From Owenia fusiformis (lineage: Eukaryota; Annelida; Polychaeta; Sabellida; Oweniidae), in contig CAIIXF020000002.1 in the NCBI GenBank assembly GCA_903813345.2, positions 15,756,467-15,820,466 on the forward strand: a stretch of DNA of 64,000 bases, read 5' to 3'. Position 1 is the first letter of the stretch. The number at the start of each line of letters is the position of its first letter. This document shows, one piece after another, positions 24,801-36,800 of the stretch. A program made the translations under genes and the position numbers. Under the pieces are notes generated by a model. That model did not search any database. It was not told the origin of the DNA and was given only the letters and a program-made list of their open reading frames with translations.

Positions 24801-27800
24801 CATTACACTCAACAGCCAAAGTTATGTTATGGAACAACTACTTATCCTAAATGGTATTAGTGTGACATGCTGATTGGTCTGTGCCTTTAAAAACTTACGG
24901 GTATTCCTAGAGCAATGGGATCTACAGGCTCCCTGAATGGCACAGCTTCTGGATCTTGCTTGTTTAACTTCTCCAAAATGGGCATCAACGTTTGACGTAA
25001 TTCATCCGGATTAAAAACTGGAATAGGTATAATGAAAAAGAAAAATATAAAACATTTATGTTCAAACTTACAGGAATTTGTAGAGCTTCTGGGTCTACTG
25101 GATTCCTAAATGGCAGAGACTCGGGGTCCTGTTTGTATAACTTCTCCAGAACAGGCATTAACGCTTGCCGTAATTCATCTGGGATAAATACTGCAATGTA
25201 ATGGCCACAATTAATAATAATGAGCCAAAACTTTCTTAGAAATTAAGCTAAACAACGATGTTCCTGTTTCCCAGTTGTATTGTCAGTAGTTACCTGTGGT
25301 AAAAACAAGTTGTAACAATAGTAACTGTATTTGTATCTTAGGATGAGGATTACAGCGATTAGAACAGGGGAATACATACTTTTCTTTGCCCTAGGTTTGA
25401 CTGGTGGTGGTGGTGTGCTCTCAGTTTTCACCAACACATCTTTGCTATCTGTACTAGAGTCTGCTGGAGTGGAAGGCTCTGGTTTATCACTAGGTTCCTC
25501 CTTAACTGCTGTTGATGCATCTGCACCTGGCTCTGTCTTAATCTCTTCCTTTATAGTTTTGTCAGCTACTTCTGGGGTTTTAATGGCTGCAGCTGCTGGC
25601 TGATATGAGCTGCTATCAGTTGGTTCTGTCTTCACTTCAGTCTTGATTTCCTCTTTGATTTCTGTTTTGACAGCGGTTGCCAAATCTTTGCTGGCTGTTG
25701 TAGTGCCTGGCCCAGTATCACTGATGAGCTGCTGAAGAGGTGTTTGTTGGGCTGTTGTTGTAGCAGTGCTAGTTTGCTGTTGTTGTTGCTGCTGCTGTTG
25801 CTGATCATTCAACTGAAACATTTCATTTTTCATAATGACAAACCACATTGGAGATGATCAGATAAATTGCAGGCCAATTCCTCACAAATCAAGGAATAGA
25901 AGCTTTGCTATAAAGCTCTGTTCCATTCTGAAAAATCGAGCTAAAAAGTGATCTCCTCAGGATTTTTATCAAGTTTCAGCATTCAGAGGGGCCTTACTAT
26001 CTCTAAACTGTTCTCTTTTAAATCGTTTTGCACATCTACAGCTATAAGATCATTACAGGCCTCGTTGTTACAGGAAGAGAGAATTGTTTACAGTATTCAT
26101 ATATCCTAATCAGGGTTTAATGCAGGGAAAGTGATCTTCAAATTTTTTGAATTTTTCTGAATTATTTCCGAATTTTTTAGCAGGAATTTTAACGGACAGC
26201 ATGGAGGGTGGATGTATTGAACAGGGTGGGTACAGGGCACTAGAAATGAACCAACAGGGTAGGGCACCATTCAATTAGCTCCTGGGGAGATCACAACTAA
26301 ACCACCTTTATTACAACACTATCCAAGACAGACATGGTGTTAGGTCTTTCTATACTCAATTAAGTTTGGATTTTTATCCCAGAACTACTAAGCTTAACTT
26401 ACAATAATGACTTAAGTCATCTTATGTGTAATGTTGAGTTGATCAGAACTTAAAGTCTTACATGTTACACAAAAGAAAACAGGTTAAGAAATGTTTATCA
26501 ATGGAATAAATAACTTTTTGAATTTTCAAAATCAATATTTTTAATCTACATGGTGAAATATTGCCTATTGGGTATTTAGTTAGGAGCAAGATGGTCATGG
26601 GTCATAAAAGTACCATTTATCTGTGTGGTTAAATGTCCATCTTAAGTTGCTTGTCTGGATTATACAAAGCTTGATTTTCCTACATAACTATTGACTGACA
26701 ACATGTAATTGAAACATACCTGTGCCTCTCTCTTCTGAAGAGCATTTTGGAACTGTCGCTGCGATTCTTCTAAAGCACGGTGTACACTTTGAGGTTGAGG
26801 AGGTGGACCCATCTATAGCAGAGAAATGTAGCTTTTGAGGAATTCTGACCCATAGAGACTACTTATTGCATGTTTATGAGTTTCTGGGAACAATTCAAAT
26901 ATAACTTTCTACGACACATGAAACTGCCAGGATATGGAAATGTTTCCTTAGAGGCAGAATCAGATCTAGGGAGCAAGCTAAACAAAGATTGTTTTAATTC
27001 TAGAATATTTTTGGCTCATACCATTCCTTCATTCCAGATGTCTAATTTAATAAAATGTCATAAAAGGGTAGATACTAAATAATATAAAATATGATTTAAA
27101 ATACAAATAATTATTACAACTAATAATATAGAGGACTTACCATTCTTACTTGGTTCTGATTGGTGCTGGGTGCTAAACCATTTGCTGCCAATGATGGTCT
27201 CAGATTGTTCAGAGGCATTGGGGTGGCTGGAGGTGAATTAAATGGATCCGTACCCCCAGGCAAACTTGCACCTAACCTTGGAGTGGGACCAGATAAGGGC
27301 CCATTGGCTTGTCCCCGTAACTGGGCTAATGTGGTTGCTAAACTTGCGGGTGGTGGAATAGCAGCTCCAGGAGGAGCATTAGGATTTTGCTCCTTAACTC
27401 GCTTTTGACGCTTTTCTTCAAGTTCTTTTTGTATCTTGTAGATTTTTTCAGCTAGGTAATGGTAGTACTCTTCGCGACTGTTGGCACACTCATACATATC
27501 TCCTTCCACTTTACGTGCATATGCGACTAGATTATTCATCCTCCTGTCCTTTAATGCTTGGGGGTCAGGTGCCGGAAATATTGCTTGAACCCTATAAATG
27601 ATTAGTTATAGACATAATTGATATTTAAAGTGACTATGTAATCAGCTATATATCATAAATTTATATATTACTTTTGTAAGTTTAAGATCTATGTTGCCAT
27701 TCTGACTCTAGAAATAGAACAAGTTTAAATTCCATATTCCACTGGTATGGCAACAGAATGCGGGTATAGAAAATATGCAGGCTTCATGCTGTATCCTCCC

Positions 27801-30800
27801 TGTATGAGTCAACCTGACCATGATTCAACATATACTAGATGTTAACTGTGCAAGTCTCAAGTCAATCTGACCTTTTCTTCTCAAGGTTCCTATGAAATAT
27901 CAAACGTAATTAAATTTTTTATTTTTGCTTTTAAAAATGTGAATTCTTTAACATATGAAAATCTGTTAACCTCTTGAGAGTATTATATTAAGAATTAAAT
28001 TATGTAAATGTGAAGCTAGGTAGCAACTCTATATATATGTCATCCTATATACATGATGGACTGTAGTACATGATTCTTAAAGTTGTGTCCCATGTGTTTC
28101 GATAGTAACAAATAAATGAATATATTAAAATAGTGTCCCATAATCTGTTTGCAAAAATCTCTGAATGGTAATTATAACTGCAATAATTCCAATGTAATAT
28201 TATTGGTTTCAAATGGACGTATCAATTAGTGAAGCAAACAAATGGGGAATGACTTACAATTTGTGCACCAGATGATTCCTTAAATCCTGCGTAACATGCT
28301 GGTGCCATTCTTTGGTCCCCCGGTTGGTTAGAGCTATGTTCTCCCCTGTCGATGCCATACTTGTGGGCAGGGTTGTTGTTGGGATAGCATTGAGGCCTGC
28401 AGAACCAGGGGCAGGACTGGTGTTTGCCTGAGGGTTGCCAGGCAACTGTTGCCCTTGGAGACTACCTGTAGCACAAAATATTATAACCGTTATATTATTA
28501 AGTTCAATTTTATATTTTCATTTATTAATTCACATTTAATATATTACACATTTTAGCCATATAATCAATGAATGAAAATTTAGCACCTGTTAGCTAAGCC
28601 TTCAATGGAAAGAGACAATGTTTTTGAATTACATTTTCAAATGTGTGTCTGCACCCTATGCAGACAGAGCCTGTGGGAAATATTGGGTGCGGCACAAATG
28701 AGCGGAGGGTGCGGAGCTTACGGTCATTTTTGAATTTAGAATTGAGGTATTTCTGAAACTAAGCCGTTTTGGGACTTCAAATATACCAAGATATGTGTAT
28801 TTGACACCAAATATCAATAAAATTGTGAAAATAGTAGTGCAATTCATTTTATAGCGACGCAGTATGCCTTAAACATTTCCCAGACCTATATATTTTGAGA
28901 CTATCCTTTTAATACTGCGTCCCCAGCATTCATAAAAAATGGTGTTCAAGATACACTACCCATGCAAATTATTTTTGCATCTTGGAAGCCGGGCAGTATC
29001 TGTGTGATTTTATAAAAATTCGGAAATGTTCTTCAGATATGAGCCCCCTCTAAATATTGGGTGCGGAGCTACGTTTATGGAGCTGCTCCGCACCCAATAT
29101 TTAGAGGGGGCTCATATCTGAAAAACATTTCCGAATTTTTATAAAATCACACTGATACTGCCCGGCTTCCAAGATGCAAAAATAATTTGTATAGATAGTG
29201 TACCTTGAACACCATTTTTTATGAATGCTGGGGACTCAGTATTAAAAGGATAATTTCAAAATATATAGGTCTGGGAAAGGTTTAAGGCACACTGCGTCGC
29301 TATAGAATGAATTGCGCTACTATTTTCACAATTGTATTGATATTTGGTGTCAAATACACATATCTTGGTATATTTGAAGTCCCAAAACGGCTTAGTTCCA
29401 GAAATATCCCAAATTTAAATTAAAAAATGACCGTTAGCTCCGCACCCTCCGCTCATTTGCTCCCCACCCAATATTTCCCACAGGCTCTGTCTGCATAGGG
29501 TGGTCTGCAAAACAATTCTTTCACTGTGGGTTTTATTTTGCTTTCAAATCATCTTTCGAAGAACATGATATGAATCAAAATCAGACTTAACTTGTGTATA
29601 AAATTAGACCCAAAACACTGGAATAAAATTCTAGTGTGCACTTACCTGCTGTGGCAGATAGACTAGGTCTCACTTGAGGCAAGGAGTCGGAACCTCTGGT
29701 GTATGTCAGGCCCAGGGCATTGTAGGCCCGCTGTAGATCCATCTGAGAGGGACCAGAACTTGAACCCCCAGAGGCCCCTGGGGTAAGGCTAGTGCCCGCA
29801 GCTTGTGCTAAAGAGACATTTATATCTAATAATACCAACAGTTTAACAGGAACTTAAAACTTATATATACTGTATATACAAATTTTTCAGAATTAAAAGA
29901 TTCTGAATTCTACGAGCTGGTTACCTGGAATCACAATGACAAGAAATACCAACAATATTATCAAATAGAGATCAATGTACCTGCTAATGTACTGTTTCGT
30001 CGAACCTCATTTGCATTTTTCAGTGGCAGACATACAGGACAATCTGGCCTCGTACAGTTCTTCCAATGGGATATAATTTGTCTTGATGATGCACAATGGG
30101 CCACTGAAATAATATAAAGTCACACAGTTTGAACTTCTGAACTGGACTAACCCAAATGTTGATTTTCAAATGTTTGGCAAATCAAACCTTCTGTTTCACA
30201 ACCTACTTTTGTGTTCACAATTGCACAGGGAACTCAGAAATACAAAGAAAATGCACTGTTCTATTCAAATACAGAATGAATTAATTGATGTGTTGGTATA
30301 TAACTGAAATCTGTGTTACCTTGACAAGCCTTGCCAGCCGTGCATGTTGTCATATGGTTTAATACATTCTTCATGGTTCGGCAGTGTGGGAGACCACATG
30401 CTCTTATTTCACCATTACTCTGCTCACGACGTTGACACTTGTGTGCATGTAAGAGAAGAACAAGCTGTTGCTGTATGAGCTTACGCTTTTCTGGGTCTGC
30501 TGTTGGAGGGTGGTTGCCAGGGGTTGGAGCAGCAAGTGGATTCGTAGCAGGCTATAACACAACAAAAATCATTCAACCTTGAAACAAGATCTTATGTATT
30601 ATATAAACCTGACTGCAACATTTTTTCCACAAGATATTCAGTAAAATAAGTATTTTTGAAAAAATGATGAAAAATGTGATTTAGAAACTCATCCCCAAGA
30701 TTTACAAACTTCTAATGTAAGTAATATGTCATGACAAAAGCACAGTTGAAGTGGCTTATGCCTGTACAGCTTAATTAGTAAGTTAGATTTGGATCTCCTG

Positions 30801-33800
30801 GGTTCTTGACCCACACAGTCAATGAATTTAAACACACTATCCTTCATGTCTGTATCTAGCTTGTTACTCTAACATGCTTGGCAGTTGTCAGTAACAGGCG
30901 GGGGGGGGGTAATATATGAATGAATTTGTGAAAACACTGAATAGAAATAATCTTGATTTGATGTACACCATTAAATATTCAAAATTCAGTCAAACTGATG
31001 TCATATTTGAAATCTACATGTAAAAGTACATCTAGAAATATAGTTTTGAAAATTGTTTATCAACAATTTAATTTATTGTAACTTCTAGTTGGGGGAGATT
31101 CACCATAGACCCCATTTTATAAAATCACAAAAAGTGAAATATCTTTCATTGGACAAATAATATTTTCTTTTATTTAAATTTGTATAACTATTAGATACAT
31201 AAGGGTGACATGAAAATTGAACCACATAAACTGATGAATATTAGGTTAAAGGGAACTTTCTACTATGAACAGGTTCCAGTGTAGTTTGGCAATTCCATAG
31301 GTGACAAAAGTTTGAATTATTAATATAAATTAAGAAATATATTTGACAATTAATGTATTCTTTGGGTGTTGGAGAAGTTTTTTGTATGAGAAAAGATTAT
31401 AAACAACCAGCAAAGTATAAAAATAAAGATATATATTTCTAGGTACTGTATATCTATGTTATGTACAGACATCAGCAACATATTTACAAGCTTTTTGTGT
31501 AGATATATGAAGTGTCTGAATTCAGGCAGATGTTTTACTCTATGCAACTCTTAGTATGGGAAAATATGTGTCTGAATTCAGACATGCCCACACATTTTTA
31601 ATTTAAAAAGACAAGATTCTCTTAAACTAAAATAAGGTGTCTGAATGCAGACACTTTGCTAAGCTTGGATGAGGTGCCTGAATTCAGACAACATTCCATA
31701 AAACTGAAATATGGTGTCTGAATTCAGACAACTTGCTAAGCTTGGATGAGGTGCCTGAATTCAGACAACATTCCATAAAACTGAAATATGGTGTCTGAAT
31801 TCAGACACTTTGCTAAGCTTGGATGAGGTGCCTGAATTCAGACAACAATCTATAAAACTGAAATATAGTGTCTGAATTCAGACAACTTGCTAAGCTTGGA
31901 TGAGGTGCCTGAATTCAGACAGCAATCTATAAAACTGAAATATGGTGTCTGAATTCAGACAACTTGCTAAGCTTGGATGAGGTGCCTGAATTCAGACAAG
32001 AATCTATAAAACTGAAATATGGTGTCTGAATTCAGACAACTTGCTAAGCTTGGATGAGGTGCCTGAATTCAGACAACAATCTATAAAACTGAAATAAGGT
32101 ATCTGAATTAGTAAACTGACATTACAGGTAAGGATTCAGAAATTATAGTTTTCCCTTCTGTTTTTTAATCGAAATTGATGTTTGAATTCAAATTCATTAA
32201 GTCAACATTTGTGTGTTAAAAGCAATTTTGCTTCCATTCATAAGTTTGGCAACAGAAATTTTCATCGGATTGCAATTAACATGTCTTATATAATGTTTTA
32301 ATTGCAATTCTATATAGGTACAATTTCAAATTTTATGACAAGATATTTTTAAAAAGTAGTTCATCAGGTACAGATCAAGTAATCTTTAGCATTACAGAAA
32401 ATACTTCATTAGAAGATACTGTAACTGATGGTACAACAGGCAGAAGATTGATCATTTGAACTTTTTTATTTTAAATCACACCTGATCATCGACAAAGTAC
32501 AGTGACAAAATATACCCCCGTAGACTTTTGATGTACAGTGTCACTATTCTAACTGATATGAAGCAAGAGATATGATGTAGGTGTGATGTAGGTTTTAAAA
32601 ATTAATCTGAGGAATGCATAAAGAATTTCATGTTTAATTTTGTGTGTATTCGATTAGGAAAACCATTAGCTTTCTGATTACGTTAAAAGATTTTCGAGCA
32701 GTGCTCCATTTTTTTCATAGTAAATCAAACCAAAAACAATGATCGGTTGGAAAATGTTGTGTTTTTCACATTTACTTTGATCATTTTTCCCCCTGTCGCC
32801 TAAGAGTGTAAATTATTTTTATGAGAATATGTTTCCTTAAGTTACACAACAATTAAGGTCGGTTGAAAATTTAATAAATATTCATGTTTTAGTTAAAATA
32901 ATAAAAATCAAAAAATTACAAATGTGCCTTGTCATCTTGATGTACGTTGTTTCAACGAACTTACATATCTGAATTCACAGTTAACCCTGACAACATATTT
33001 TTAATAACACTAATGGGCAGGGGGAGCAGATTGATTTAAAACTGAAACTTAACAATCACAGTATTACATAAACTTGATTGAACCATGGTATTGAACCTCA
33101 ACACTTTCCAGATATAGCATAAAGAGGTTTTAAAAAGTCATCTTCCACTAACTAGTATAGATCTCTCTATCAACTTCTTAAGATAATTAAAATTCATTCA
33201 TACATTAAAGTACAGATGTCAAGTGATCAAGGGGTAAGAGGCTAACACCCCATGGTCACATATTAATCACCACACCAACACTTTTATAAAATGAAATAAC
33301 ATTCAACAAGATTTAAAAATCAAATTTACCTTAACTTTAGAACATCTGTATTGGGGATAATTGAACATGTTCCTTAAACATAACTTGTTTAATTATTGCA
33401 TTGTTCAATATAACATCTCATGAATTTCATTTACACTGACACCCTTCAGTGGAGTTGACAACTACTCTTCTGATTTTTTATTAAAATTACACCCAATACA
33501 TAATATTTATCAAATCTTCACTCATCTTAAATTGTGTAGTTTAGAGAAACATATTCTCATAAAAATAAATGATCAGAAAGCTAAAAGTTGAAGATGAAAT
33601 TGAAATCTTTCAAGTATTCCCAAAATTAATTTTTGAAAACCTACATCACACCTGCATCATCAGTTTTTAGTGACACTGTACAATATAAAGTGTGCAATGG
33701 TATATTTTGTCACTACGTTGTCGATGGTTAGGCGTGTAAATATGAGTAATACTCTAGTTCTTTCATAATACATTATAATCTATTAGCTTCATCATTATAC

Positions 33801-36800
33801 TAGCCCAAGTTCTAATCTAACGATTTCAAAAAAAAATCTGAAGTAAATTAGGGTCATATTCATCAAGTCTTCGCATTTTGTCAGATTCATCTTCAAGGAA
33901 TTTACAATGGCTTTGACGTTTGCCACATTACAATGGCTTTGACGTTTGCCACATAAATTGATCCCACCATATCACTGGCTTTGACTCAACAGTGAGATTG
34001 TTCATTCCTATATAGAGAGATGCTATCTTCCCCAATTTCATCTTAAAGCTTCTTTTTTGAGATTGGTGTCGTATTTGGCTCTAATGGCTCAATTAATAAT
34101 CTTTGATCTTGCTTGCTTTTTCTATGTTGTATTGTGCAACAAATGAACATGCGCAATGGCAATCCTTGTATTGACATGCATACATGTTGTTGCTTTGGAA
34201 ATAGCCAACATAAACCGCTCGCCGTTTTTTTGGTCTCAAACATCACCTGGAATTAAACAAAAGAAAACTATAATATTATTTAAGTAATATAATAATATTA
34301 AGTAATATTGCTGTACAGGGTGGTCAAAAAAAGCTGCAACCCTGTCATTTTAGGAAATAACTACTTGATATTTAAAGTCATGTAACATTGTGACTATATC
34401 AGGCTGGTAGTCATGAAATATAGGCGAGTAGGCCAAGCCTCAGAAGTCCATAAATAAAGGAGTTTAATAGTCGGCTGACCCTATGGGATATTTTGGTATC
34501 GTTGGAAAGCTGAGATATTGGCCTGTACTATGTGATAGATACCTACTTTGAAAACAGGTGACGTTACCATGGAAACGGGCATTGAACAATAGTTATACTT
34601 AATAAGAACTAAATACCAATTTCAGGTTTATGTGCACCAAATGATAAAAATATTCTCCTTTTTAATGCGTAAATGGTGAGAATTCAATAGAGATTGGTAA
34701 ATCTTGAACATTTGTGACTAAATTTGTAGTATAAAACAGTTTTAATTTACATTGTGACATCACAATTGTGAAATTCAAATAGAAAACTGTTTATTTCATT
34801 TGGTCTCCTTTAATCCAATTCATCGTGTAATTATAATTTAGTTAAAATATCACCTTCATGTATATCAAATGAAAGCTGCTTTTCTTACAAATACGTTGGT
34901 ATACGAAACAAAAGGATTGGACAATCACCCACTGAGATATAGCATATTTTGCTCTGATGAAGCAATGGCCAGAACTACTGATATCTACTATAATTGCACA
35001 GGTTTAGCACACAGTTTGTGAATTTCAATACCAAAACACATTTTAATTGTCTTATAACTTTAAATATCTGTGGCCCTTTGGATTAGTTTTGGTCTCATTT
35101 CAATAAAGAGGTATATATCTAAAATGTATGATATTGACTCATTTGAAAAGCATGTATTGTTACCATGGAAACAGGTGTTGAATTGGAGATTTCATTATCA
35201 AGAATAATGCATTTATATTCATTATTAGTTGGTGATCTAGTGAAATACTGTGAATACAAATGAAGTGATCCTATGTGGATCCTATGGATAAAATTGGTAT
35301 GTTCGAACAGTTACCACTTTGTTCTTGTAGACATAGGGATAGATTTGGATTATAACTGAAATGGGGTTTGTTGCTATGGAAACGCTTGTCAAACAAAATA
35401 TGTCCTTGATATGAGTAAACTATATAAAACAATTTGTTCGCATAGTTAACATTATGAATGTGTATTCTTTCAGTGCCTAATGTGAGGATATTGGTGGATT
35501 TGATTTATATTGACCATTAGTGGCTAATTAAGTTCAGTTAATTGAAGTGTATATATGCTATGTGATGTCACAATGGTGAATTTTGATTAAGATAATTGAA
35601 AATCAAAATTAATTACCGCAATTCATTGTGAAATTTCAATTTTATTGGAATGTGACCGTGTTATATATCATATTAAAGCTACTGGTCTATTGATTTCAGT
35701 GATATATAAAAGTAATATGATCAGTTTGTGGATATAACCCTTATTTCTTTCTGGTGTATCAGTACTGGCTACAATGGCTAAATTGACCTGTTTTGGCACA
35801 AACAGATTCACGAACAAAATGTTTGTTAATACTGAATTATTTAAACTATTGATAAGAATGTGCAGAAAACTATTATTTGAATATTCTCTGCATGTAGATC
35901 AAATGAAAGCTTATTTTTTCAGAAAAAGCATCCATATATTTTATTTTGCAATAACCTTTTTGTGACTCATGTCACAGATGGGCCACTAGATATGGTTAAT
36001 GGTTCACAACTGTATTTGAAATCATGATTGTCTAATTTGACATACACTGGCATACAGCGCATTGCCCAATATGAAACTTGTTTTGCCAAAGTTATTACCA
36101 TTTGCCAGAAAAATAAATTGTTGTAAAATCTTTAGATTTTCCTGAAATAAAGTATACACTCTGGCAATTTTAGAAAATAGACACTACAAGGAATGATATC
36201 AAAAATATTCTAAAATAGAAACAATTTTTGCTAAGCTTACTCGCTAGATCTGATTGGCCAAAGAAATTATAATATTCACATGCTATCACAATCATCAATT
36301 ACCTATGTATTCCATAATATTTTTTATTTTATTTATTTTCATGTTTTTTTTATGTCATCGCCCGATGATAGTGACCAAAAATGATGCAATTTGATTTTCA
36401 ACTACTAACAAGTCTTAAAATAGAACGAAAACGTAAAAATCAAGAGAAATCTCAAGGAATAGCTCTGATACTGGATCTGATACTGAATTTTGGCTAATAT
36501 GGGATCTAGTATGGGATCTGATATTGAATTTTGACTAATAAGTAGTTGCTGTATTTGCAACGTATGTCCTGTGAAGATTTCAAAGCTCTTGGAATTTCAG
36601 TTTTCGATGTTTACTTTAAATTGGCAAAAAGTAGACTTTTTCCATTCTCAAGGAACTTTGTCATGTATAAGGTCAATTACCAAGTTACCAACTCATATCA
36701 TTTGGACAAAAAAAGAAGTTTTTCTGTATAAAGTTATACCTTTCCAAACATAATGTGGTTACAATTCACTGTCTGAACACAGGGCCGAAGGTCCTTAATT

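Noticed and set aside
31505-32110. CRISPR-like array (regular palindromic repeats with spacers)
   Set aside because: The spacers are themselves repeated, the host is an animal, and there are no cas genes. It is a transposon subterminal array.
34043-34246. 67-residue minus-strand frame in intron 3
   Set aside because: No similarity to CBP or any family I know, and no phase-compatible splice borders seen.
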